A stretch of DNA of 64,000 nt from Plantago elongata (taxonomy: Eukaryota; Streptophyta; Magnoliopsida; Lamiales; Plantaginaceae). The translations under genes and the position numbers were made by a program. The notes under the pieces were generated by a model. That model was not told where the DNA came from and made no database searches. It saw only the letters and a list, made by a program, of their open reading frames with translations. Numbering within the stretch: position 1 is the first letter of the stretch; each line of letters begins with the position of its first letter. Below are positions 1-10,394 of the stretch, one piece after another. The stretch is from assembly GCA_036897095.1 (NCBI GenBank), contig JAYMSP010000192.1, positions 1 through 64,000 on the forward strand, written 5' to 3'.

Positions 1-69
1 ATGTGAGAACTTATCATACCTTTTGCATTTTACTTCATTTTGATCAACGTCTTGCTCTTTATTTTGTAG

Positions 70-1347
70 AAGCATCATTGCATCAAGAAGGAGCCTAGTC
101 TCATGTGCCACAGGCAACCCAATTGATGACCGTTGGCGATGCGACCCCAATTGGGCAACTCACCGCCAGCGTTTAGCCGATTGTGCAATAGGCTTTGGAA
201 AAAATGCCATTGGAGGTAGAGATGGGCGCATTTATGTCGTCACAAACTCTGGAAACGATGATCCAACCAACCCACGGCCTGGAACCCTACGCCACGCAGT
301 AATCCAGTACGAGCCACTTTGGATAATCTTCCAACGCGACATGGTCATTCGGCTCAAGCAAGAGCTCATAGTGAACTCACACAAAACCATTGATGGTCGC
401 GGTGCCAATGTCCACATTGCCAACGGACTGTGCATTACTATTCATCACGCGAGTAACATTATCATCCATGGTATCAACATACATGACTGCAAGAAAGCGG
501 GGAATGCTATAATCCAAGATTCTCCAGGCCATGCCGGGTGGTGGGACGAGTCGGATGGCGATGGCATGTCGATTTTCGGGGGAACGAATGTTTGGATTGA
601 CCATTGTTCTTTATCAAATTGTAATGACGGTTTGATTGATGCAATCCATGGGTCAAGTGCGATTACCATCTCGAATAATTACTTTACTCATCATGATAAG
701 GTAATGTTGTTAGGACACAGTGATGGATATGTCCAGGACAAGAATATGCATGTTACTATTGCTTTTAATCATTTCGGAGAAGGGCTGGTTCAAAGAATGC
801 CAAGGTATAGAATTGTTTTCTCTTTACAATTTCAATTTGAATTAATTTAGAGTAATTTGATTTGATTTATAAAAATATTTTGTTGAGCAGGTGTAGGCAT
901 GGTTATTTTCATGTGGTGAACAATGACTATACTCACTGGGAAATGTATGCAATTGGGGGCAGTGCTTCTCCTACTATTTATAGTCAAGGGAATAGATTTC
1001 TTGCACCGAGTGCGAGATTTAGAAAAGAGGTAATTTCCTTTAAACATAGTAAATGCCAAAACAGACTAAAATGGTGTAATGACTTTGTAATAATTTTCTC
1101 TGACGTTCAAATGGTGTTTGAGAAGGTGACAAAACATGAGGATGCACCGGAGAGCGAGTGGAGAAGTTGGAATTGGAGGTCGGAAGGAGACTTGATGCTT
1201 AACGGGGCATATTTCCGTACATCAGGAGCCGGGTCACGGTCAACATATGCTAGGGCATCAAGCTTGGGGGCGAGGCCTTCGTCTCTTGTAGGTTTGATTA
1301 CTACAACTGCCGGTGCTCTAAGTTGTAGGAGGGGGTCTCGTTGCTAA
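70..1347 (+). CDS. Pectate lyase, PL1 family (3' part, start lies upstream of the window)
   Basis: Secreted enzyme that cleaves de-esterified pectin by beta-elimination in the cell wall. Exons read as 70-804, 891-1029 and 1126-1347, giving about 364 residues; the signal-peptide exon must lie before position 1, since an acceptor AG precedes base 70. Visible family marks are the N-terminal [14 protein letters not shown] segment, the Ca-binding block [16 protein letters not shown], the catalytic-arginine motif RMPRCRHGY spanning the first intron, and the NWRSEGD motif near the C terminus. The reading frame is intact in the part seen. The C terminus ends in a short Ser/Gly/Arg-rich tail. The family is certain; the exact member cannot be named without the first exon. 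Confidence 0.93.
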
Positions 1348-2569
1348 AAGTTGTTGTTTCGTACTAGATAAATTTTGTAAGAATGTTAATCGATGAAAGG
1401 ACTAATCAAAATTAAGCTGATGAATTACCGATTAACTGGAAAAATCATCTGGGTTTATTACAATTTATAGAAAATAGTTGCCCTTAAAATGTGCTATACC
1501 AATTCCACTGAATACGGATGCGTGATTGACGTGCACATTGGCATAGATTATATAGAGTTTACTTTCAAGTTTCAATTCAACGTGTTGTCCTATACATAAA
1601 TTACTAGATGAAAATGAATTAATGTAATTAAGAAATATATTTTTAAAAAAACATGCATAATTGACTCCTGGTTATAACTTTCCCAAAATTAATCAATCGG
1701 ACACGTCCATTTGTGTTGACGTGGTTAATTATATATATAATACTCGTATTATAATGTATTAATTAGTTGGAGCTCTCATGGATTTGATTTTGTAAAATAT
1801 TATGCTATCAATTTTGTTGTTAATCGATACGAGTTATTAGATCCATCCTCCCTCATAAATTGCTTGACGATCTGCAACTCAATACGTTACACATACCAAA
1901 AAAGATGCGCTCCTCTTTTGTAAAATGCATTACATAAGAAGTTTAAAATTAAGTAATTTTGGGATGGATAGATGATCAACTAGGAAAACTATCAAATGTG
2001 CACACGACTGATGATAGTAAATTAGTATGCGAGAAGTGATATGGTTTAATTCCTGTGAAAGCAAAGGTAAATAATCCAAGGAATTTCTCATGAGTAATTG
2101 TGTACTTGCAAAGATTGGATAATGGTCATGTATTGTTATTATATCTATGTACTCTATATATACTTGGCAAAATCGAGACATGAGGAAAGCTGGGAGAGAA
2201 TACAAACGGTTTGAGATGCGATTTAAATGAAAAAATTTAAACTTTTATTTAAAATATATAATTTGAATTGAGTTTTTTTAATTCAAATCGTATCACACAT
2301 AATACATTTTCTTTTGCTTCTTATTCACTGAACAGTACTAATATTTTCATAAATTACAAAAAACTTGAACACATAAGAACAATAAATCAAAACCTTTTGT
2401 TAAATTAGATTTCCACGAACATTTCAAACAAAATTGAAAAATTCCAAGACATCAGTACGAACCAAAGGTTTCCTATATAACTATTTAAAACAATGAAAAA
2501 TTAGAAGAATGTTGACATGGTTAAATCATGATGATGCCTGAGGTAAAAAAACAATTAAATAACGAATTT
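1348..2569. other. Intergenic, convergent gene ends
   Basis: AT-rich DNA between the pectate lyase and the AGP gene, which point towards each other. An open frame of 91 codons on the minus strand has no recognisable features and is not believed. No repeat or RNA gene seen. Confidence 0.6.
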
Positions 2570-3010
2570 TTAGAAATAAAAGTATCCGACAAAGGATGCA
2601 AAGACAAGCGTGGAAATCTTCAAGGTATCAGCAGCGTTTGTAGTTGGCAGGTCAGCAGCTGGCTCTGAGGCGGTTGGTCCGGGTGAGAGGGCATCAGAGG
2701 CGGGGGCAACAGCAGGTTCACTAGCCTCGGGGTTCGGGGGAGAGGCTGGATCCTCCATGGGCGATTCAGCAGGGTCCTCGGTGGGTGTTTCAGCTGGTGG
2801 ACTGACTGGCCCAGGGGTAGCAGTGGGGGTGGGGGTGGCAATGGGGGCAGCAGTTGGGGAGTTTGCTTTGTGTGATGGGGCAGATGTCGGGCTGGATGGA
2901 GCAGTAGCTGGAGGTGACGATGGGGAACTGCTTGGAGATTGATCGGCTATAACTACCTCTGCAAAGGCGACGGAGAAAAGGATAACAAGAGCGATAAATT
3001 GGCGTGCCAT
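2570..3010 (-). CDS. Classical arabinogalactan protein (GPI-anchored AGP)
   Basis: Single-exon gene for a 146-residue protein. Residues 1-22 form a signal peptide (MARQFIALVILFSVAFAEVV). Residues about 24-125 are almost entirely Pro, Ala, Ser and Thr with many SP, AP, TP and PP pairs, the pattern that is hydroxylated and decorated with arabinogalactan. The last 20 residues are hydrophobic (LKISTLVFASFVGYFYF) after a small-residue NAAD stretch, typical of a GPI-anchor signal. Classical AGPs are 85-160 residues long, so the length fits. It acts at the outer face of the plasma membrane and in the wall. High GC of the coding part against its flanks is due to Pro/Ala codons. Confidence 0.92.
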   Translation of the reverse strand: MARQFIALVILFSVAFAEVVIADQSPSSSPSSPPATAPSSPTSAPSHKANSPTAAPIATPTPTATPGPVSPPAETPTEDPAESPMEDPASPPNPEASEPAVAPASDALSPGPTASEPAADLPTTNAADTLKISTLVFASFVGYFYF

Positions 3011-3705
3011 TTCTATCTATTATTTGGTTTCACTAGTGCAAAGGTTCCTCTTGTTTTTCTTCTCTCTTTTTCTTGTCTTTGCTCTTATAACTTGATTCTT
3101 GTGTAGTGTGGCTTTATGCTTATAGAAATACTATACTTGCTAAATAATGGGAAACTATGAAGGGTGATTGGTGCTTAGATAAAGTGGAGGGATGGAGAAG
3201 ATATCGGGTTACACCAACGGACAATGGCCAAGGTGTTTACATGACAAAATGGATTTGACCGAGTTTAGTGGTAAATGTTCAGATTTTGGTGATGAATGTT
3301 GTAAACGTGAGGTGATTATTTTGGTCTGTATTTTATTAGATGACAATGTTTCAATATAATGAGATTTGGATCCTATCCACATAAAGACATATATTTACGG
3401 AGTAATTACTTGTGTTCTTCAACAAAACTAACATCATCTCACCTAAGTATAACATCTTTTATTTCAATCTTTAATATATACTAAATAAAGACAATTATTT
3501 ACAAAAATTAACGTATTCAAATTTATTTAAAATAAAATGTGTGATGTGTACAATTGAAAGTACAACATCGAATTTATTTCATCTCCGGTAAATATGATCA
3601 TTTATTCACTTTTACTCTATGTTAAATCTTAAATTTAAGAATCTTAATTAGACCCCTGAGTTTTATTGGGCTTTTAAATATGGATTGAAATACATTTTCA
3701 TGTAA

Positions 3706-4110
3706 GGCAGGGTTTCTACCTGACATCAGGTAGTAAATAAAAATTGATATATTTATTCCGTTAAATTTTAAATACTAAAATAAAAAATAGGTAATTTAAA
3801 AAAAAATTATTATTTTATTTTTAAAAATATTTTAGAAGGTAAATTTAATTTTTTATTAATATATGAATTTTTCTAATTTAAATATTCATAAGGCGAAAGG
3901 GCGATCGCCTTACCGCCTTGGCGAAGCCCCATCTCCCTTCTGCCTTATGAATATTTAAATTAAAAAAATAAAAATACTAATCAAAAATTTTAAATTTGTC
4001 TTTTATAATAATTTTTAAAATTTTACTTTAATATTTTAAAATTTAAAAGAATAAATATATATATTTTTTATTTCTTGCATTTTATCAGACAAGACGAAAA
4101 CCTGTCTGGC
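3706..4110. mobile_element. Palindromic MITE-like element, about 405 bp
   Basis: The two halves are near reverse complements: the start (GGCAGGGTTTCTACC, then an AT-rich run) matches the reverse of the end (CGAAAACCTGTCTG). The inner arms meet around 3890-3950, where AATTTAAATATTCATAAGGC is answered by GCCTTATGAATATTTAAATT. The centre is a GC-rich island of about 50 bp. No protein is encoded. The long inverted arms suggest a MULE- or Foldback-type element; no clean target duplication was found, so family and exact ends are open. Confidence 0.65.
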
Positions 4111-4486
4111 CGTACAAAAATCTTATAAGTAGAGTATTTTAGTTTATACTATAGTAAATGTTTCATAAAAGATATGAAATGGATGCAATATAATCGCCAA
4201 TAAAAATGATCTGAGAAGTTTAATATATAAATATGTTGCTTATGCTTAACAAGTACAAAATTAATTTCTGTTGCATCACATGATCGACCGATGGATCATT
4301 TAAACGATAGAAAAATCAGTTATTGATGCGACAAAAACAATACTTATAATAATTTTATCATTTCCACTTTTATAGTATGATCATCACTTTAATCCATATC
4401 TAGATTCCCAAAATACTATTGTGGCATGACGTTCTTAATTACAATTTCAAAGAACAAAAGAGAAGGTCAAAGATGAGGTGTCGGTG

Positions 4487-4550
4487 TCGCTAAGCCATGT
4501 CCTGAATGTGGTGGATCAGGTGCCGTGAAAGATGTTTTGTATACTGCAGG
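4487..4550 (+). pseudogene. Possible exon fragment with a CxxCxGxG (DnaJ-type zinc) motif
   Basis: One frame reads GVAKPCPECGGSGAVKDV followed by a plausible GT donor near 4550. CPECGGSG fits a single CxxCxGxG unit as in DnaJ cysteine-rich domains and their plastid relatives. No start codon, second unit or partner exon is seen nearby, so this is at most a lone exon or a gene fragment. It could also be chance. Confidence 0.25.
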
Positions 4551-4902
4551 TGCGTTTAAATCAAATGAGTAGTGGTTTTAGGGCTGGGTTTCTAAGCTGT
4601 ACTTCAGTTTTACTGACTGACTGATTCATTAGCAAATTATCGAATTTTAAATAGTACCAAATTATTCAACTTTGTACAAGATTTGCAGTTTTTTGCAGAC
4701 CTCTATCTATTCTCAACTGGACGTTACGTGGACAAGGTGTTTGATGAAATATGTGAGTATGAATGAGTTTGTTTCGAAGAAAAATAAAAAATGGCCAAAG
4801 AATAACAAAGTACTCCTTTATCAGAAATTATAGGCATACACATATCGAGATTATGTGGAGCCCGTTATCTAAACCAAAGTAGCTAGTCACCTAAACTACC
4901 AT

Positions 4903-4911
4903 CTATATATA
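4903..4911 (+). promoter_or_regulatory. TATA box of the RGF/GLV-type peptide gene
   Basis: CTATATATAGAC lies about 45 bp before the ATG at 4951. This is a good spacing for a plant core promoter with a short leader and supports the start chosen for the peptide gene. Confidence 0.55.
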
Positions 4912-4950
4912 GACATTAATTACATATGTGTTCATTCTAACACTGAGATT

Positions 4951-5439
4951 ATGGCTTTCATTAGGACTATCTTTTGTCTCTGTTTGATTTTTCTAGGAAT
5001 TAGGAGCTTACCTGATGCAATACATCATTCAGGTGAGATTGTTGATTTGTTTCTATGTATGCCGAATATGATCTATAGTCTTTTAATTATCAATACATTG
5101 TATGTCTATGATTATGAATACTGAATTTTGTGATAATCCATATATTGCATCATATGTTTATAATATATAATCTTTCAATTAAGTAGAACATCTTAGTTGG
5201 TAAGACGCTTCACCTCTAATCAATATGTCAGGGGTTCGAATCACGTCTTTGCCGTTAAAAAAAATAATTATGGTATTTTGATTATCCATATATTGTTTGA
5301 TTTTTCTTGCATAGGTGTTGCGGCTTTCATGAATCGATACCAGCTCAAGGGAACACACAGGGTGACATGGGGTTATTTATCGGAGGACTATTCTGTACCT
5401 CATAGAAAACGCCCTGTTAACAATGATCTGGAGCCATGA
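4951..5439 (+). CDS. Small secreted signalling-peptide precursor, RGF/GLV/CLEL type
   Basis: Two exons, 4951-5032 and 5315-5439, join in frame (GT...AG) to give a 68-residue precursor. Residues 1-22 are a clear signal peptide (MAFIRTIFCLCLIFLGIRSL). Near the C terminus, residues 52-64 read DYSVPHRKRPVNN, preceded by an acidic SE and followed by only DLEP. The 13-residue length, the leading Asp-Tyr (tyrosylprotein sulfotransferase site), the basic centre, the Pro and the closing Asn match the mature root meristem growth factor / GOLVEN peptides, which have DY...PPxHN or DY...RPVHN. Here the usual His before the last Asn is Asn. The precursor is shorter than most relatives (about 80-120). Known members signal through LRR receptor kinases in root meristem and gravitropism. 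Expression and processing are inferred. Confidence 0.7.
5184..5265 (+). mobile_element. tRNA-derived SINE, in the intron of the peptide gene
   Basis: Contains an A-box-like TAGTTGGTAAGACGC and a B-box-like GGTTCGAATCACG about 35 bp apart, then a short A run at 5257-5264. There is no acceptor stem, so it is a SINE copy rather than a tRNA gene. Related copies lie at 5850-5915 and 14146-14224. Confidence 0.6.
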
Positions 5440-5849
5440 GCAAATTTAAACATTGTGTGTATGATGGGAGTTTTCTTTTACTGCATCGGAGGATAGTGAC
5501 TCCTGCTGCTTTCAAGTTATGTAAGTGTTAAATATCATGTATACCATGTTATTGCAAATTACATTAAATATATTCGATATAATGATATAACGGTACTTAT
5601 GTGGAGTAGAAAATTATCTGTCTCTCGTGGTGAGGAATGTTGTTTATAACTAGATATACCATCATAAAATAGTCATTACTTTGTACTTACCAAGCTTAAA
5701 TTCCTCCTTTATTTTTATCCTTTTAAACTTAATATGCATATAAAAATTATATGCATGTTTTTCGTTTTATTCGATCACTCATACGAATTATCATACTTTT
5801 ATTCATTCAATTTATATTTTTGTGAAAGATAGTATTTTTCTTAAAATTA

Positions 5850-5915
5850 TTAAAGGTGATTTAAACCTCATCTATTAATTAGTGAAGCGTCTTGATAACT
5901 GAGTTGTGCTTCGTT
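5850..5915 (-). mobile_element. Degenerate copy of the same SINE family
   Basis: On the minus strand the segment CAGTTATCAAGACGCTTCAC aligns with the A-box part of the copy at 5184, and a weakened B box (GGTTTAAATCACC) follows at the same spacing. Older and more diverged than the intronic copy. Confidence 0.4.
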
Positions 5916-6124
5916 ATCCGTACCCTATGGAGTAGTATGGACTATGGATTCATGTGGAAGTAGGAAATAGTTGGAAGATCTGCCTAATCCGCACCAAAAG
6001 CCGTGACATGTTTATTCTAATCTGTTGAATGGAAATTATTGCTTCAAATTAAGATTGTTTATGATCTCTGCACGTTCAAAAAGTGGATTAGAATGTCACA
6101 TGTCTTACTCAAGATTACGATGGC

Positions 6125-6137
6125 TTAATTTATAGAT
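6125..6137. repeat. Left target-site duplication of the LINE
   Basis: TTAATTTATAGAT here is repeated exactly at 8015-8027, on the far side of the LINE. A perfect 13-bp duplication next to a poly-A tail is the mark of target-primed reverse transcription. Confidence 0.85.
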
Positions 6138-8014
6138 GATTTTTCTTTTTTTTGAACTACTATCAATATATTACTTAATTAGCGGAAGATACTGATACAT
6201 GTTCAACCTCTTCAACAAGAAGTCGGGGTGTTTTAACTACAGGTCCGATTGTACAAAATGTGAAAGCCACGCAGGGCATTCGTCCCAAACTTTCATACCA
6301 AACTGCCTAGGATAAGTCGTAGCCGAATTAATAGTCAAAATTATCCACTATTGTGGAATAGCCGCTGCCTAGTTTTGCCAATACATCTGCACTTGCATTT
6401 GCTTCACGTTATACTAGATGTAGTTCCCATTGTTGGAGTTGCCTAAGGAGCTGGTGGATAACCGCCACCATATGACGATGCTCCCATGTCACCGCCTGAT
6501 CCCGGCCAAAACAGTTTAAAACATAAGATGAATCAGTTTGGATCTCAATCATATTATTGTGTAACTGCAAGGCAAGCATAAGTCCGAACTTATCGACATA
6601 AGTTCCGTCGTGTGATTAGTTGTAATGCCAATATAAGCGTTGTTTGCTCCATATCCTGAGAAGTATTAAAATTTGGTGGAGGGTTATCTGGAGACTGTGC
6701 GGTATGAGTCGTCATTATCTCTTCATTTAATGGCATGGGTCTCATTTATGTGTCCATATGATTAGAATCCTCGATATTCAAAATCTGATATTATTTGAAG
6801 ATTGGTTCCTAGTATTATGCAGATTAGTCCTGGAGTTATTTTGTTGTTGTTTATTGGCCTCCGACGTCTCGGCAGTACTCCGGCCATGATGTTGAGCATC
6901 CGATTGGTGAGAATTATTCCTCTTTGGCACCCAAACTCTATTCATCTGGCGTTGGCGAGTTTCTGGAGTAGGAGCATTTGATTTTGAACTTCTAATGCGA
7001 TTAAAAGGCCTCCAGACAACTGAATGCCATTTATCTTCCTCTTCTGTATGAGGCTGTATGGGTTGAGTAGATGTTATAACACGACGAAGAGCTTTAAAAG
7101 CTTCCAGTGAGTTCCCTTGTCTACAAGCTTGTTAATATGTCCAATGCATCCACAGTGGATGCAGAAATCCACCTTAATTTCGTATTTAACATCTTGCATA
7201 AGATTGCCTATTTGCACTTTAGGGGGCAAAGGTTGCGTAATATCCATGTCAATACATTAGCCTTGCATAGCGACCGCGAGTAACATATAAAGTATGAATA
7301 TCCAGTTTTATAGGCCGCCCCAATGCCTTTGCAATAGCCAGAAGAGCTCTTGGATCGTAAAGTTTCAGTGGTAGTTTGGGAAGTTGTACCCAAATAGCCA
7401 TGGATTCAACACAATTCTGATCCGGCTGGAATTTTGGTCTCCATTGATGGATGGCCAAAAAGTGATCGAACATAAACCAAGGACCTCCTTCAATTGTAGC
7501 AAGCAAATCATCTTTAGACTCCATTCTGACTACATAAACCCCTTGAGTGAGGTCAACGACGTCCATGTTAAGATGCAGTCTCCGCAGCCCATTGAGATGT
7601 TTGCGAATATTCGAAATATTGCGAGTGATCCCCACAGTATTGATGATTAACGATTTGTCCCAAGGATCACTAAAAATGTTCCATTCTACTGCAGTGAAAT
7701 CCACAAAGGTAATGTAAGTATGAAGTTGTGTGGAGGGTTGATCATGGTCTATCCATCTAGACTTATCCATGTGTGTCAACCATGATTCAAAATATCTATG
7801 TTTTGTAGCTCCCTGGAGCTTGTCTCGATAAGTTCCTTTTCCTCCAGATTCCTGCTGTAAGACATTCCATACCTCATGAGGGAATCTGGAAGTGGACTGA
7901 TGTGGAGTAGGCGGTGGTTCTCCGGGCGTCTCCGCCAAATCAACCATAAAGCAAGAAGTATTTAGCAAGAACAAAGGTAATCAGGTGAGAAGAGTGAGAG
8001 AAAAGTACAATAAT
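6138..8014 (-). mobile_element. Internally deleted LINE (DUF4283 + RNase H, no reverse transcriptase)
   Basis: A 1.88-kb insertion read on the minus strand. The 5' part encodes a DUF4283 domain (7249-7974; for example GPWFMFDHFLAIHQW and GRYARL), as in ORF1 of plant L1-type LINEs. A one-base shift near 7249 follows; the other frame continues through a degenerate CCHC knuckle (CIHCGCIGH, last Cys replaced by Leu). Near 6350-6560 the minus strand encodes an RNase H-like tail (IEIQTDSSYVLNCFGRDQ, then REANASADVLAKLG). The endonuclease and reverse transcriptase that should lie between are missing. A poly-A tail (poly-T at 6139-6153 on +) and the 13-bp duplications at 6125-6137 and 8015-8027 bound it. 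It is non-autonomous, and the clean duplication suggests it is not very old. Confidence 0.85.
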
Positions 8015-8027
8015 TTAATTTATAGAT
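8015..8027. repeat. Right target-site duplication of the LINE
   Basis: Exact copy of the 13-bp sequence at 6125-6137; the LINE sits between them. Confidence 0.85.
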
Positions 8028-8288
8028 TAAGTTAGAATTATATAGGCCAGTCAACTTAATGTTTCAATGCAACTTTCTCTATTTTCATGTAGCTTTTTTT
8101 GGCGGATACCCTTTCTTCTCCGAGAGATTAATACAAATTTAAGTATGTATATAAATTATAAAATTAGATGTTGGTAGCAACCGGAACCTATACATTCACG
8201 ATAATGTCTATCCGAAACCCTAGAAATGAACTCTCTGTGTATGATTATGTAAAATGATATGATCGCTAATCCAATTTATAGGAAGATG

Positions 8289-8763
8289 TGGGAACGTAAC
8301 TTTGTTCCAATAAAGCGGAACACGAATTAATTGGCAATTCGCTCCCAAGAATATTATCAAGAGAATCTTGATCACGCATTGTAAGAAAGAGAAGAGGAAG
8401 TCAATCACAAGAACAAAGATCTTGAGATGTACTCGTTTTCATGGTGGTTAACACGTTTCTTCAACGGTAAGTTTATTCATCAATCAACAACTGAGTAATG
8501 CAACTAGGGGCTCCTAGTATTTATACATGAGGTTCCTTTTAGGGTTTATTCGGGCTAGTGGCATGTTCTCCTATTCTACGGGCTGTGGGCCTTTATTCCT
8601 AATCTACGGTATTTGACCAAATTATTAACATAAATACAGAATAATTAAATAAGGTAATTAAAAGAGATGATTAGGGTTATAGACGTGCCTTCAGTTTGCA
8701 CTAGCGCTCGCTAAAGCGGGTTCATAATGCGGATCGAATTCGTTAGGAAAACGTTTTCCTACA
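8289..8763 (-). repeat. 3' LTR of the LTR element
   Basis: Pairs along its whole length with 9716-10186. It is the 3' copy because the element reads on the minus strand, with the polypurine tract abutting 8763. Confidence 0.85.
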
Positions 8764-9715
8764 TTACCCTCCCCTCAAAACGAGCTTTGTCCCGAAGGCT
8801 CTCAAGACATTGCGCCCTTTCCAGATGCATACTTGCCATCCTTCTGATTGAATGACCCCTCCCACCCTCTCGCATATGTTTCATCTTCAAGTTTTTGAGC
8901 TGACTTGACCAGCTTGCTCCATTCCGGAACGGTTTCTTTTTCTGGACTGTAGCCACAATCACTTCTCTTCTACCAGAATTGATGTCAGGAGTTCTTGCTA
9001 CAATAGGCGGAACACCTTGGTGATGCCGATCCCTCCAGTCATACCCATACATTGCTCGAAGCATCAGGCTACATCTTTTATCTAATGTTGCACACTTGAC
9101 TACTGGCAGCTGATCATGACAGTTCTGCTCTACCAGTTCATTGTGTCCCGATATTCTTCCTTTAAGCACAAACAGTAGATAGACCACTACTACACAAGTG
9201 TCTAGATGCTCATACCCAAGACTCAGATGTCTAGTACAGACTATCCAGAACCATAAAAGTGATATATCCTTGCACAATCGATAACAACTAGACTCAAGCA
9301 CAATAACTAGAAGTAAATTACATGGCCTCTCCAGATGGCGGTTGGACCGATCACGAAACCGTTTGTTCCCCAACTCGAAATTAGGGTTTGTTCTGTCATT
9401 GGAGCGTTTTTTGAGCTCCGATTCGCCCCTCTCGGCCTCCCTTACGCCGAATCGACGCCCTTCACCTCCTCTCATACCGTCGCCCTTATCCACCTCCCCA
9501 GCTCCTCCCTCTCCGTTCGAAGTCGGCCCAATTGGAGTTGGTGACTTCGAATTCCTCCCATTCTTCTTGCCATCGCCTGAATCGAACTCCAACCACCCCT
9601 GTAGCGCTCCCCGGGTCTGGACCAGCGCTTCCTTGGCTTGTCGGAGCCTCCGTCTGGTTGACGACCTCAGCAACAGGCAGGGTCCCCAATGAACGACCTG
9701 CTCTGATACCAAATA

Positions 9716-10186
9716 TGGGAACGTAACTTTTTTCACTAAAGCGGAACACGAAAAAACTGGTAATTCGCTCCCAAGAACGTTATCAAGAGAATCCTGATCA
9801 CGCATTGTAAGAAAGAGAAGAGGAAATCAATCACAAGAACAGAGGTCTTGAGACGTACTCGCTTTTGTGGTGGTTAACACGTTTCTTCAACGGTGAGTTT
9901 ATTCATCAACCAACAACTGAGTAGTACAACTAGGGTTCCTAATATTTATACATGAGGTTCATTCTAGGGTTTATTCGGGCCAGGGGCATGTTCTCTTATT
10001 CAAGGGGCCGTGGGCCTTTATTCCTAATCTACGGTCTTGGACCAAATTAACAGAAATAACATAATAATTAAATAACGTAATGAAAAGAGATGATTAGGGT
10101 TATAAATGTGCCTTTAGTTTGCACTAGCGCTCGCTAGAGCGGGCTCGTAATGCGGATTGAATTCGTTAAGAAAACGTTTTTCTACA
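9716..10186 (-). repeat. 5' LTR of the LTR element
   Basis: Pairs with 8289-8763. The primer-binding site lies just inside it at about 9701-9712. Flanking AAGATG occurs close to both outer ends, but is offset by one or two bases, so the target duplication is not certain. Confidence 0.85.
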
Positions 10187-10281
10187 TAAGATGATGCTTA
10201 GACGAGCAGAAGCCACCCGATTGAACAACAAGCCCATCACCCGACACCTTAAATTAAAATGAGGATTTCACAAATGTTATG

Positions 10282-10394
10282 TTAATCATGTTCCAGTACA
10301 CCTACTATTTAGAAACTATTTAAATTAATTTACATGAATTCTAATGAGTTCACGTATAAATTATGAGTAGTAGGTGTACTAACGAGCATGAACA
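10282..10394. repeat. Short inverted repeat, MITE-like
   Basis: CATGTTCCAGTACACCTACTA near 10288 is answered by TAGTAGGTGTAC...CATGAAC near 10369-10393, with an AT-rich loop of about 60 bp. Likely a small palindromic MITE or its remnant; no coding content. Confidence 0.45.

Larger units (their letters stand above)
8289..10186 (-). mobile_element. Short non-autonomous LTR retrotransposon (fossil)
   Basis: Two direct repeats of about 475 and 471 bp (8289-8763 and 9716-10186) flank 952 bp of internal DNA. Read on the minus strand, each LTR begins TGTAG and ends CCCA; the internal part opens with TGGTATCAGAGC, the usual plant primer-binding site for initiator-Met tRNA, and closes with a purine run (GAGGGGAGGG) just before the 3' LTR. 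So the parts are LTR, PBS, internal, PPT, LTR. No gag, protease, reverse transcriptase or integrase is recognisable, so it looks structurally whole but without coding capacity (TRIM/LARD-like); Copia or Gypsy origin cannot be told. By eye the LTRs differ at roughly one position in ten, which suggests an insertion a few million years old. Confidence 0.85.

Noticed and set aside
1930-2205. 91-codon open frame on the minus strand
   Set aside because: AT-rich, no signal peptide, domain or splice context; lies between convergent gene ends.
2610-2942. 110-codon Gly/Val/Ala-rich frame on the plus strand
   Set aside because: Antisense shadow of the AGP; its composition follows from the Pro/Ala/Ser codons on the other strand.
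8759-9805. 348-codon open frame on the minus strand inside the LTR element
   Set aside because: Runs across LTR, primer site and internal part without any recognisable gag or pol domain; treated as non-coding internal DNA of a fossil element.
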